Source: Yimella sp. cx-51 (GTDB lineage: Bacteria; Actinomycetota; Actinomycetes; Actinomycetales; Dermatophilaceae). From it: a DNA stretch of 64,000 bases. This document shows, in pieces, positions 17,021 through 25,248 of this stretch (the first letter of the stretch is position 1; every line of letters starts with the position of its first letter). The notes under the pieces are model-generated. The model was not told where the DNA came from. It saw nothing but the letters and a program-made list of their open reading frames with translations, and made no database searches. The stretch covers positions 2,976,001-3,040,000 of the forward strand of contig NZ_CP072113.1 of assembly GCF_017654605.1 (NCBI RefSeq), written 5' to 3'. The translations under genes were made by a program, and so were the position numbers.

Positions 17021-17998
17021 TCAGCTCGGCAACATCTCCCGTTTCAGACTCGTCAGTTCCCACGCTGCACAGCCAGGGAAACCGACCCCGCCAGGGCGAG
17101 CACCGTTGATCAGGCTCTGGAAGCACTGCCGAATGTCGGCGTAGCGAGGCCCACAGGCCCAAACCGATACCGATCTCAGCCCCCGTGAGCCGAATGTAGA
17201 CACCTCGAACCCGCGCTGCCGCGCCAACTCCGCCAAGGCGTCGCCGACATCCTGCAACTCCACACCGTCGGCGCAAACAACCACAATGTCTGTCTCCGAT
17301 CGGCTCGGATCAATGACTTGGGCTGGAATGACATCCGTGAGTACTTGACCTGCGCGCAGGAGCGCAATCCCAATCTCTCGGCCGTGCTCAGGCACCTGGA
17401 GGTATCCCGGCCAAACGAACGCCTGGCTTTTCAGACCGAGGTGGAAGTCCACCGCGCCATGCTGATCCGCGACGGCGGCGATATCACGAAGCGCCTCATC
17501 GGGCCAGGCGTCGGGTCGCACACCCAGGAACTGGGCCGCCAGCGGGTGCATGGCGGGTCGACTGAATATCATCACCAGCCGGTCAAGGTCGACGAGGTCC
17601 ACCTCAACGCCGGCCTCCTCACCCAGCGTCTCCAACTTTCGACGCACCGCCACACTCATACGCTGGTTCGTCACAAACGCAAACACCGCAACATGACGCT
17701 GAACTGCCTTCGCGAGATCACCCTCAAACTTCTTCGTGACTCGCGAACGCCCGACGGCATCCCGAGGAAAGTACGCGGCCATCCCACCGGGCCTCCCCGC
17801 CGCGAGGAACGTCCCATCGAGCCCGCCATCCGGCCCGCCGTGCGGCTGTCCGGGCTTGACTTCGGTGTAGCCCTCGGCATGGAGAACCTGCAGTGCAATG
17901 TGCTCACTCAACTCGCTCGTGCGACGCCAGGTCGCCAGCGCTCTCTCAAGCTCAGCAAGCACAGCTCGTCCTCCACCTTCCATCATCGGGCGCCCCAT
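17021..17998 (-). CDS. PD-(D/E)xK-like nuclease-domain protein, probable defence protein
   Basis: About 325 residues. The N-terminal half resembles a domain common in actinobacterial conflict proteins: an early helix (ALQVLHAEGY), then GGPDGGLDG about residues 56-64, AAYFPRDA about 75-82, KKFEGDL about 90-96, and AFVTNQRMS about 107-115. The G-P-D-G-x-x-D-G block and the following strand suggest a restriction-endonuclease fold; the canonical Q-x-K strand is replaced by AAYF, so activity is uncertain. The C-terminal half is unassigned. The start is unclear: GTG at 18004, ATG at 17998 and ATG at 17986 all fit. It stands alone between the transposition genes and dnaB. Confidence 0.6.
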   Translation of the reverse strand: MGRPMMEGGGRAVLAELERALATWRRTSELSEHIALQVLHAEGYTEVKPGQPHGGPDGGLDGTFLAAGRPGGMAAYFPRDAVGRSRVTKKFEGDLAKAVQRHVAVFAFVTNQRMSVAVRRKLETLGEEAGVEVDLVDLDRLVMIFSRPAMHPLAAQFLGVRPDAWPDEALRDIAAVADQHGAVDFHLGLKSQAFVWPGYLQVPEHGREIGIALLRAGQVLTDVIPAQVIDPSRSETDIVVVCADGVELQDVGDALAELARQRGFEVSTFGSRGLRSVSVWACGPRYADIRQCFQSLINGARPGGVGFPGCAAWELTSLKREMLPS

Positions 17999-18107
17999 GT
18001 GCACACATCTGCGAGTTCACAGGCTGTACGCGTGAGTAGCTTTACATAACTCGACCACACGAATCCGTCGCCTCGTTGACCTGCATGAATGCTGCAACGT
18101 GACCACG

Positions 18108-18124
18108 ATGAGAACAGTTCTCAT
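18108..18124. promoter_or_regulatory. perfect 17-bp palindrome, candidate operator
   Basis: ATGAGAAC-A-GTTCTCAT is a perfect dyad about 110 bases upstream of the nuclease-like gene on the minus strand. It overlaps the start of a 32-codon plus-strand reading frame containing CPIC, which I do not call. A dimeric regulator site is the simplest reading. Confidence 0.45.
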
Positions 18125-18183
18125 ACCGGACAAGTGTCCAATCTGTGCAATCGCAATGCCCAATGAGAGCCAAACGAGGCCCT

Positions 18184-18213
18184 ACTTTGATCGAATCGCC
18201 GTTTGATCAAAGT
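18184..18213. terminator. 9-bp hairpin downstream of dnaB
   Basis: ACTTTGATC (18184-18192) and GATCAAAGT (18205-18213) pair perfectly around a 12-base loop, 33 bases beyond the dnaB stop. The stem is AT-rich and lacks a strong T-run, so it is only a possible terminator. Confidence 0.35.
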
Positions 18214-18245
18214 TCGCTGCATCTCGACAGGCGTGCTCACTCAGG

Positions 18246-21200
18246 TCAGAAATTCTGAGCCATGTCCCTGAATCGCGAGTAGTGACCCTGGAACGCGACC
18301 GTGATTGTGTCAGTCGGACCATTACGGTGCTTGGCCACGATGATGTCGGCCTCACCGACTCGCTCAGATTCCTTGTTCGTCTGATCCTCGCGGTGTAGCA
18401 GCATCACCATGTCGGCGTCCTGCTCGATCGAGTTGTGGACGCTGATGCCGTTGGCTACGAAGTTGTGCGCGCCCAGAACCGTCGCGTCGAAGGTCTCTTC
18501 GACGCCGTCCAGTTCCACCGATTTGATCGTGTCCCACAAGACGTCATTCACAGCGAAAAGTTCGAGGTCAGCCGAATCGAGCACCGCGGCAACTCGGCCC
18601 ATCCGTTCACGGCTTGGCACGTGCTTCCACATCGTCGAGCCGCAAAATTGCGAGTCCATCGCCTTAGCGAACTCACGATGGGTCATCCCCTGCGCCGACA
18701 TCACCTCCTTCACGGTGTCCCAGACCTGGACCGGCACCGTGTCGACGTTGGTGTTGGCCTGTTTGCCACGAAGGATGCACAGCAACTCAGCTGCTTGCTC
18801 CGATCGGGCGCCATGCACACCGACCTCTTGCAGGAAGCGGCGCTGGCTGTCCGCACCGGAGACATCGATCGTGTAACCGTCGCGGTAGTTGCCCTTTCTG
18901 GTCACCCGGGTACGCGTCGAGATACCGAAGCGGAGCAATAGCTGGCTCAGATCGTCAACCAAACGACGCGAGGTAGACGCGTAGTAGATCCGGCCACCGG
19001 TACGCGACTTGTTCACCGTCACCGAACCGCCAGTTGCCCAGATGTGGTTGATGAACAGCGCGATCTGCCGCTTTGAAGCATGAAACATCGACTCGGGGAC
19101 GAACTTCTCATGGCTACGAAGGCCGAACAGGCCGAGTTCGTCAAGCCACGCTGCGATTGGGTTTCGCTTGCCATGCCCCAACCGGTACGGCGCACGCAGA
19201 CGCAACGTGGTGCAGCGAGCCGCGGCGTACTCGTCACGGACCGCAACGACACCGAAAGCTGAGAGCGCCGCCTGCGACACAGCTTCAAGATTGGCTTCGT
19301 CGATCGAGGCATAGCGGATGGGCTGCTTTTTCACGAAGGACCCGTCACCGATCATGTGCGCCAGCAACACCACTCGGTCGTCGCTATCCCACGGCTCGAA
19401 CATCTCCGGCGCAGGCACGTGACGCGGCACAGCAACACGATCACCAACCTTCAGGTCGCCGAGCGCGCGCCAGCCGTCGTAGGTCATCAACGGGTGGTTG
19501 TCAGTAAGCCGGAGCGTCTTACCCGACGCCAGCGTCATCCGGAAGACCGGCTTCAATCCGCTGGAGAACGCATGCGTCATGGTGCGAGTGACGAGTCGCT
19601 GGCGATCGTCCAATGCCCAGATGGGGACGTCCTTCTCCCCCGACGTGGCAAGCTCTCCGATGCTCACCTCAGCGCCTGTATCGGCCCGAAGAATGCGGGA
19701 ATCAGCTGTGAGACAACCAGATTCGCGAAGGTCGCTCATCTGCGGACGCTTGTCGGTGCGCTGCTCGGGACCACGGTTCAGCTGCGAGATCGCAATCACC
19801 GGCACTTCGATTTCCTTGGCGAGCAGCTTCAGCGCACGTGAGAACTCCGACACCTCCTGCTGACGCGACTCGACCTTCTTGCCGGACGTCATCAGCTGGA
19901 GATAGTCGATGACGACGAGCTTGAGGTTGTGGCGCTCCTTCAGCCGCCGGCACTTGGAGCGGATCTCCATCAACGACATGTTCGGCGAGTCATCGATGAA
20001 CAGCGGCGCGTCAGAAATGCGGCCCATTGTCTTGGCGAGCTTTGCCCAGTCCTCATCGCGCATCGTGCCCTTGCGCATGTGCTGCAACTGGATCTCGGCC
20101 TCGGCCGACAGCAGACGCATCGAGATCTCGACCTTGCCCATCTCCAGGCTGAAGATGACCGAGGCCATGTTGTTCTTGATCGACGCCGAGCGCGCGATGT
20201 CGAGACCGATAGTGGAGTTGTGCGTCGGGATCATCGACCGGCTGGCGAGGTAGAGATGAGACTGGTTGTCGACCTCGACACAGCGCACCGGTACGGACGG
20301 GATCGGCCGCACGCCGACGATGAACTGAGAGTTACGACGCTCAAACGACCGGTCACGAAGCTCCTTGTGCAGCAACCGCTTTCGATCGAGTCGGAACATG
20401 TCGTCGTTACTCGAGAAGGTCAGCGTGTAGGCGATGGAACTGCTCGACGTTCGTCCAGATACTTGTTTGCGCGACATGCCGCACCGATAGCCGAGCGACA
20501 CGATGAGTTCCTGCACACCTTCGACCAGGACCTGCGAAGTCGTCGTGAACTGGACGCACCCGCTCGACGTGACCGTGCCGTCCGTGTCGAGCAGTCCGGC
20601 GAGCAACTCCCGACGCTGCAACTCGCTGGCGCGAAGGTAGTTGGCAGGTATGTGCTTGTTGCCCAGCACACCCATGCCACGCAGTCGAGCGCGCACTGTT
20701 CCGTGATCGAAATAGCACTTCTGACAAAGCCGCATACCCGATGAGGGCTGCCCACAATCGGGGCACGTCGGCGGAGCCGACTTCGTCGACACGGTCTTGG
20801 CTCGGCCACCGCAAGATCGACTACAGGTCTTGACCTGCGATGTCTGTGGAATGAAGTCGACTCCACACACAACGCATGACCGGGCAGCAATCGGATCCAC
20901 GGGCAACTTCAGCGAATACCGCATGTACCCGGCAGTCGGCGCGACAGCGATTCCTTCGGACCGCAACAGATCCAGCATCTGCTCGTCTGCGGTCGTGATC
21001 TGCGCAGACGCGGTCGTACCATCGCCCAGCCATGCACCCAAGACGTATGGCGACAGCAAGAATTCGGTCTCCTCACCACGAAGTGGCGCAGTCAAACGCA
21101 CACTGTGGTTGAGTCTCGAATCCGCCGTGGCACAGCGCAACGTGTCAGCGATCTGCGCCGTGGTGTGAACAGTAGGCAGCACCGTCGGCGCCGTTCCGCG

Positions 21201-22163
21201 CTTGCTCGCCTCCTGTGTGGCGCGTCGGCTCGCGCGCGTATCCGTCAGCCACTGGTGCTGCGCGTCGGCCACGATCACGGTGCCGTCGGTGAACTCGACT
21301 TCGTAGCACGGGCGGTCGACCATGACCTCGGTCGCTGCGACCACTCGCGTCGGGAGTCCGTCGGCGCCGATCAGTTCGTCGCCGACCCGCACCTCCCCCA
21401 TCCTCGTCCAACCCGAGGGCGTCGGAAGCGGGGTGTCGAGAGCGAGCGCCTTGCCGACAGCCGGGCGCGCAGCGATGACGATCATCTGGCCGGGGTGCAG
21501 GCCGTTGGTGAGTTCGTCCAACGCTTGGAAGCCGGTGGGCACGCCGGTCATCTGGCCGCCATGCGATGACGCGGCCTCGATCTCGTCGGCGGTCATCTCG
21601 ACCACTTCGCCGAGGCGGACGTAGTCTTCGGTGTCCTTGCCGGCGGTCACGCCGAAGATCTCGGCCTGGGCGGCGTTGATGACGTCGACGACATCGCCGC
21701 CACCATCGGACTGACCCATCTGGACGATGCGGGTGCCGGCCTCGACCAGCCGGCGCAGCACGGCCCGCTCGGCGACGATCTGCGCGTAGTAGCCGGCGTT
21801 GGCAGCGGTGGGCACCGACTGGATGAGTTCGTGCAGGTATGGCTGACCGCCAACCCGCTGCAACTCGCCGCGCTTGGAAAGCTCATCGGCGACGGTGATC
21901 GCGTCGGCCGGCTCACCGCGTCCGTACAGATCGATGACCGCTTCGTAGATCATCTCGTGCGCGGGGAAGTAGAAGTCGCGTCCGTTGACCGCCTCGGCGG
22001 AGTCGGCGATCGCGTCCTTGCTCAGCAGCATGCCGCCGATGACCGACTGCTCGGCGTGGCGATCCTGCGGGGGCACCATGCCGGGTGCGTTGTTGGACGA
22101 CGATGAGTCGGAGTAAGAATCCGAATACGCCGGGTTCAGATCGTCCACGCGCGGCTCCCTCAT
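18246..22163 (-). CDS. dnaB: replicative DNA helicase DnaB with two inteins
   Basis: This 1,305-residue precursor splices to about 466 residues, the normal DnaB length. Extein 1 (1-238) holds the N-terminal domain (PPQDRHAEQSVIGGML) and ends in the P-loop ARPAVGK. Extein 2 (650-816) resumes with STIGLDIARS and carries Walker B VVIDYLQLM and ISQLNRGPEQR. Extein 3 (1245-1305) starts SIEQDADMVMLLHRED. DnaB is the hexameric helicase that unwinds DNA at the replication fork. Both inteins lie at classic DnaB sites: inside the P-loop lysine-serine junction and after RESG. Function therefore depends on splicing. The gene lies at the end of the rpsF-ssb-rpsR-rplI neighbourhood seen in other actinobacteria. 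Confidence 0.97.
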   Translation of the reverse strand: MREPRVDDLNPAYSDSYSDSSSSNNAPGMVPPQDRHAEQSVIGGMLLSKDAIADSAEAVNGRDFYFPAHEMIYEAVIDLYGRGEPADAITVADELSKRGELQRVGGQPYLHELIQSVPTAANAGYYAQIVAERAVLRRLVEAGTRIVQMGQSDGGGDVVDVINAAQAEIFGVTAGKDTEDYVRLGEVVEMTADEIEAASSHGGQMTGVPTGFQALDELTNGLHPGQMIVIAARPAVGKALALDTPLPTPSGWTRMGEVRVGDELIGADGLPTRVVAATEVMVDRPCYEVEFTDGTVIVADAQHQWLTDTRASRRATQEASKRGTAPTVLPTVHTTAQIADTLRCATADSRLNHSVRLTAPLRGEETEFLLSPYVLGAWLGDGTTASAQITTADEQMLDLLRSEGIAVAPTAGYMRYSLKLPVDPIAARSCVVCGVDFIPQTSQVKTCSRSCGGRAKTVSTKSAPPTCPDCGQPSSGMRLCQKCYFDHGTVRARLRGMGVLGNKHIPANYLRASELQRRELLAGLLDTDGTVTSSGCVQFTTTSQVLVEGVQELIVSLGYRCGMSRKQVSGRTSSSSIAYTLTFSSNDDMFRLDRKRLLHKELRDRSFERRNSQFIVGVRPIPSVPVRCVEVDNQSHLYLASRSMIPTHNSTIGLDIARSASIKNNMASVIFSLEMGKVEISMRLLSAEAEIQLQHMRKGTMRDEDWAKLAKTMGRISDAPLFIDDSPNMSLMEIRSKCRRLKERHNLKLVVIDYLQLMTSGKKVESRQQEVSEFSRALKLLAKEIEVPVIAISQLNRGPEQRTDKRPQMSDLRESGCLTADSRILRADTGAEVSIGELATSGEKDVPIWALDDRQRLVTRTMTHAFSSGLKPVFRMTLASGKTLRLTDNHPLMTYDGWRALGDLKVGDRVAVPRHVPAPEMFEPWDSDDRVVLLAHMIGDGSFVKKQPIRYASIDEANLEAVSQAALSAFGVVAVRDEYAAARCTTLRLRAPYRLGHGKRNPIAAWLDELGLFGLRSHEKFVPESMFHASKRQIALFINHIWATGGSVTVNKSRTGGRIYYASTSRRLVDDLSQLLLRFGISTRTRVTRKGNYRDGYTIDVSGADSQRRFLQEVGVHGARSEQAAELLCILRGKQANTNVDTVPVQVWDTVKEVMSAQGMTHREFAKAMDSQFCGSTMWKHVPSRERMGRVAAVLDSADLELFAVNDVLWDTIKSVELDGVEETFDATVLGAHNFVANGISVHNSIEQDADMVMLLHREDQTNKESERVGEADIIVAKHRNGPTDTITVAFQGHYSRFRDMAQNF
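18432..19715 (-). other. DnaB intein 2 (RESG/SIEQ site), class 1, with DOD endonuclease
   Basis: Residues 817-1244 (428 aa). It has a standard class 1 arrangement: Cys at position 1 (G/CLTADSRIL), block B with TDNHPL, and C-terminal block GISVHN followed by Ser. The endonuclease core is visible as LLAHMIGDGSF about 933-942 and a second, weaker motif FINHIWATGGS about 1037-1047. In the second motif the usual acidic residue appears to be Gly (ATGG rather than ATDG), so the endonuclease may have decayed while splicing is kept. The insertion point after RESG is the one used by well-studied cyanobacterial and Rhodothermus DnaB inteins. Confidence 0.88.
20217..21449 (-). other. DnaB intein 1 (P-loop site), class 3, with homing endonuclease
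   Basis: Residues 239-649 (411 aa) of the precursor. The first residue is Ala, not Cys or Ser (K/ALALDTPLPTPSGW), and the end is PTHN/S. The class 3 WCT signature is complete: W305 in block B (DAQHQWLTDT), C628 in block F (PVRCVEVDN) and T647 just before the terminal His-Asn. Class 3 inteins begin splicing at the block F cysteine. A LAGLIDADG endonuclease is present (YVLGAWLGDG about 373-382; LLAGLLDTDG about 520-529). Between its two motifs are Cys pairs (CVVC, CSRSC, CPDC, CQKC about 430-483) that could bind zinc. Close relatives are known in actinobacteriophage and mycobacterial DnaB/terminase-type proteins. Confidence 0.88.
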
Positions 22164-22552
22164 TCGCCTACCGATGATTCATCTCATCAGCCACCACCGA
22201 CAGCCACGCTTCGCGCCGTGCTGCGCCGGCCCAACAGGGCGCTGCCAGGACACGGCTACAGGGCTGACGTGGCACCGTACGACGCTTCCGCCCGACCCGC
22301 CAAACCGATCGGACGCAACCATGTGAGCAACCTGGGGACAAGCTGTGCCGCCGCATGTGCACCGTCTTACACAGGCTGTGGGTAAACCTGTGCACAGTCG
22401 CTGAACAATGCTCTGACCTGAATCGATGAACCGGTTCACCTGTTGAGACAGGGAGGTTTCAGCCCGTGTCACACCCGTCCCGACTGCCCCGGCGACACAC
22501 GTCAACCCGTCCGAAGACCCACCGATGCGCCCTGCAGTCCGCATGCAAGCGC

Positions 22553-22624
22553 CCCACAACGCCACAACGCCACAACGCCACAACGCCACAACGCCACAAC
22601 GCCGCAACGCCGCAACGCCGCAAC
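22553..22624. repeat. 8-bp tandem repeat, about nine units
   Basis: Five exact copies of GCCACAAC (22561-22600), preceded by one variant (CCCACAAC) and followed by three copies of GCCGCAAC (22601-22624). The two unit types form blocks, as expected from slippage or unequal exchange. The array lies between dnaB and the peptidase terminator. Confidence 0.9.
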
Positions 22625-22673
22625 GCATCGTGCGACGCCCTTCGGACCAGCGCCAGTCCGGTCAGACAACACT

Positions 22674-22711
22674 CAGGCCCTCGCCACCGGATAGCTGGTG
22701 GCGAGGGCCTG
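22674..22711. terminator. rho-independent-type terminator of the M23 gene
   Basis: A 15-bp perfect stem CAGGCCCTCGCCACC / GGTGGCGAGGGCCTG with an 8-base loop lies 19 bases beyond the M23 gene stop on the minus strand. No long T-run follows, as is usual in high-GC actinobacteria. Confidence 0.85.
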
Positions 22712-22729
22712 ACTGGAGCCTTGAGAGGG

Positions 22730-23935
22730 TCAGCCGTTGGTGCTGGTGGCCAAGACTCCGGCGGGGTAGCTGACGCCCCGCTCCGCGGTGTTCATCACGG
22801 CGGTGGAGACCCAATTGTTGCAGTCGAGCATCACGAAGTGCAGGTGCGGACCAGTGGAGTTGCCGGTGTTACCCGAACGTGCGACCTGCTGGCCCTGGGC
22901 GACTGCCTGGCCGGGAACGACGTTGAAGCTGTCGAGGTGCATGTATGCCTGGCACAAGCCCGAAGCGTCCTTGATACGGACGACCTTGCCACCGCCACCG
23001 ACGGCCCACCCGGCGTCCACCACGACACCTGCGCGGGAGGCAACGATCGGCGTGCCGGTCGGCATGCTGACGTCGACCGCGTGGCGGGTGTAGACCTTGT
23101 AGTGCGAGAAGCCCCCACCCGGGCCCTGGGTGATGCGGTGCGAGGTGCCGGCTGCCCAGGGCAGCTTGTACGCCGCGCCCGGGTTGACCACTCCGCCCCC
23201 GGTGGAGCCACCGGTCGTGCCGCCTGTGCTACCGCCCGTGGTCCCACCGGTGGATTCAGTGGTCGTGCCGCCGGTGCCGCACGGCGCGCCGCCCAGAGCA
23301 GTCCAGGTGGCGGTGTCGACCGCGCCGGTGACCGGCAGGCCCTTGGACGCCTGGAAGGTGCGCACCCGGCCCAGCGTCAGAGGTCCGAAGACACCATCGG
23401 CCTGCAGGCCACCCAGACGCTGCTGCGCCACGGTGACATTGCTGCCGGTCGCACCGAAACGCACGGTCGTCACCTCGCAGGTGGGCGACTTGGGCGTCGT
23501 GACCGTCGTCGCGCCCGGGTAACCACCGAGCGCATTCCACGTGATCGGGCCGATCTGACCGTCGACGTAGAGTCCGCGAGCCTGCTGGAAGGACTTCACC
23601 TTCTGCAGGGTCAACGGGCCGAAGATGCCGTCGGCGACGAGGCCACCCAGACGCTGCTGTGCCACCTTCACCAACTCACCGGTCGAGCCGTAGGTGAGCC
23701 ACTGCACCGACTGCGCAGGAGCAGTGCGCACCGTCGACACCACCGGCGCAGCTGCGGGAGCTGCGGCGGGGGCCGACGCGGGAGCAGCAGCGTGTGCGGG
23801 AGCCAGTGCACCGGCACCAGCCGGCACAGCAGCCGCAACGCCGACACCGGCGATCAGTCGAGGCGAGGTGACGACACCGGCCGCAACATTCGGACGCCGC
23901 TTCAGGTGACGCGGAGCGTGAGTGGTTCGAGACAA
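22730..23935 (-). CDS. secreted M23 peptidase with two peptidoglycan-binding domains
   Basis: A 401-residue exported cell-wall hydrolase. An Ala-rich signal region (residues about 15-55) is followed by two PG_binding_1 repeats (about 80-140 and 155-210, each with a G-x-x-G-x-x-V-x-x-x-Q-x-x-L pattern and DGxFGPLT), a Gly/Thr/Ser linker, and a zinc metallopeptidase domain of LytM type. Zinc-site motifs are RHAVDVSMPTGTPI (H-x3-D) and GPHLHF. It should cut peptide cross-bridges in peptidoglycan. It lies 41 bases downstream of an NlpC/P60 gene with the same two binding domains, so the two are probably cotranscribed. No promoter is obvious in the gap. Confidence 0.9.
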   Translation of the reverse strand: MSRTTHAPRHLKRRPNVAAGVVTSPRLIAGVGVAAAVPAGAGALAPAHAAAPASAPAAAPAAAPVVSTVRTAPAQSVQWLTYGSTGELVKVAQQRLGGLVADGIFGPLTLQKVKSFQQARGLYVDGQIGPITWNALGGYPGATTVTTPKSPTCEVTTVRFGATGSNVTVAQQRLGGLQADGVFGPLTLGRVRTFQASKGLPVTGAVDTATWTALGGAPCGTGGTTTESTGGTTGGSTGGTTGGSTGGGVVNPGAAYKLPWAAGTSHRITQGPGGGFSHYKVYTRHAVDVSMPTGTPIVASRAGVVVDAGWAVGGGGKVVRIKDASGLCQAYMHLDSFNVVPGQAVAQGQQVARSGNTGNSTGPHLHFVMLDCNNWVSTAVMNTAERGVSYPAGVLATSTNG

Positions 23936-23975
23936 GGTTCAGCCTTTCTTAAGGGCTTGCGTGGTGATTCGGCGG

Positions 23976-25058
23976 TCAGCTGGTGACGCGGGCGTACCCG
24001 GACGGGGTGTTGTAGATCGGCTGCTGACGCACGACCTGACCCGGGTACGGAGCGGCGATCATCGTGCCCTCCGAGACCCAGATGCCGACGTGGTACGCCG
24101 GGGTTCCGAAGAACACCAGGTCGCCCGGCTGCGGCGTGGCGACGCGCGTCATGGCGCGCTGCTGCATGCTCGCGGTCCTCGGAATGGTGAGGCCCGCCTC
24201 CCGGTAGACGTACTGGGTCAGCCCCGAGCAGTCGAAACCGGACGGAGTGGATCCGCCCCACACGTACGGCACGCCGAGGTACTTGCGCGCGGCGGCCAGG
24301 ATGCGCTGACCGGCCGTGCTGTCGGCCGGCGGGTCGACGACCGGCGGAGGCTCGGGCGTCGTGTCGCACGGGAAGCCACCGGCAGCGGCCCAGGTGGCGG
24401 CGTCGACGACGCCGGTGACCGGCAGACCCTTGGACGCCTGGAAGGCGCGGGTGGCTGACAGCGTGAGTGCTCCGAACTGTCCGTCGACGGCCAGACCGGC
24501 ATTCAGCTTGCGCTGGAACTCCTGCACCAGGGTGCCGGTGGAGCCGAAGCGGATCGTCGTCACTTCGCAGGCGGGCGGAGGCGTCACGGGCGGCGGGGTG
24601 ACCGGCGGAGGGGTCACGGGCGGCGGCGTCGTGGTGCCGTTCAGGGAGGCCCACGTGAGCGGTCCGACGACACCGTCGACGACCAGCGACTTGGACGACT
24701 GGAAGGCACGCACGCTGCGCTCGGTGACCGGGCCGAACCAACCGTCCGCCTCGATCGACAGCTTCTGCTGCAGGACCTTCACCGCAGCACCGGTCGATCC
24801 TCGCCAGACCGTCGGCATGGCCACGGGCGTGCTGGGAGTGGTGGTCGTGGTGGGGGTCGCGCCCGGAACGCCCGGGGTGGCCCTGATCGGCGTGGCCTGC
24901 ACCGGGGTCGCGTGAGCACTCACAGCTCCGAGCGCCGTCGCGGGCACGGCCAGGGCGGTACCGCCGAGGACAACGCTCTTACGGGCTGCCACAGCGGGCG
25001 CGATACGGGAAAGAATTCCTGGACGGTGCTTCTGGTGCCGAGGCGTGATCGTCGTCAT
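23976..25058 (-). CDS. secreted NlpC/P60 endopeptidase with two peptidoglycan-binding domains
   Basis: 360 residues: N-terminal signal region (KSVVLGGTALAVPATALGAV, about 28-47), two PG_binding_1 repeats (about 80-150 and 170-235) joined by a Thr/Pro linker (PPPVTPPPVTPPP), and a C-terminal NlpC/P60 domain. Its catalytic cysteine is in FDCSG, its histidine in AYHVGIW, and PGDLVFF is the usual strand between them. Such enzymes cut the D-Glu/meso-DAP bond in the stem peptide. GAAGGA precedes the ATG. The leader holds a 10-bp stem (25094-25146) and TGTGA direct repeats farther upstream, so regulated expression is likely. Confidence 0.9.
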   Translation of the reverse strand: MTTITPRHQKHRPGILSRIAPAVAARKSVVLGGTALAVPATALGAVSAHATPVQATPIRATPGVPGATPTTTTTPSTPVAMPTVWRGSTGAAVKVLQQKLSIEADGWFGPVTERSVRAFQSSKSLVVDGVVGPLTWASLNGTTTPPPVTPPPVTPPPVTPPPACEVTTIRFGSTGTLVQEFQRKLNAGLAVDGQFGALTLSATRAFQASKGLPVTGVVDAATWAAAGGFPCDTTPEPPPVVDPPADSTAGQRILAAARKYLGVPYVWGGSTPSGFDCSGLTQYVYREAGLTIPRTASMQQRAMTRVATPQPGDLVFFGTPAYHVGIWVSEGTMIAAPYPGQVVRQQPIYNTPSGYARVTS

Positions 25059-25225
25059 CGGTCCTTCTCATGCGTTGTGGGATCGAAGCGAGCCGGCCAC
25101 GCCCATGCCGGGAAACAACACACCGCGGCGTGGCCGAGAACCCGGCTGCAGCCAATGACTATGCACGCTCTGGGTCTCGCGGGGTAGTCGTGAGTGATGT
25201 AAATCGGCGTGTCAGTGCTTGCGCA

Positions 25226-25248
25226 TGTGAATCTTGTGACTTATGTGA
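25226..25248. promoter_or_regulatory. three TGTGA direct repeats at 9-bp spacing
   Basis: TGTGA occurs at 25226, 25235 and 25244; on the transcribed strand this reads TCACATAAG-TCACAAGAT-TCACATGCG, about 170-190 bases upstream of the NlpC/P60 start. Tandem 9-mers of this kind resemble GTCACA-type sites described for the actinobacterial response regulator MtrA, which controls cell-wall hydrolases. The link to MtrA is inference. Confidence 0.4.

Larger units (their letters stand above)
22164..22729. other. dnaB upstream region with tandem repeats
   Basis: About 560 bases between dnaB and the M23 peptidase gene. It contains two DnaA-box-like sequences on the minus strand (22333-22341 TTGTCCCCA and 22377-22385 TTACCCACA), an 8-bp tandem repeat (22553-22624) and a strong terminator (22674-22711). 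Open frames through the repeat are low-complexity and not called. Confidence 0.5.

Noticed and set aside
18108-18206. 32-codon plus-strand frame with a CPIC motif
   Set aside because: Too short, no ribosome site, and its start is the palindrome better read as an operator.
1-18245. CRISPR-associated transposon
   Set aside because: No cas genes or spaced direct repeats are present in the island or elsewhere in the window.
22333-22385. Replication origin
   Set aside because: Two DnaA-box-like 9-mers occur, but there is no cluster of boxes, no AT-rich unwinding region and no dnaA/dnaN neighbourhood.
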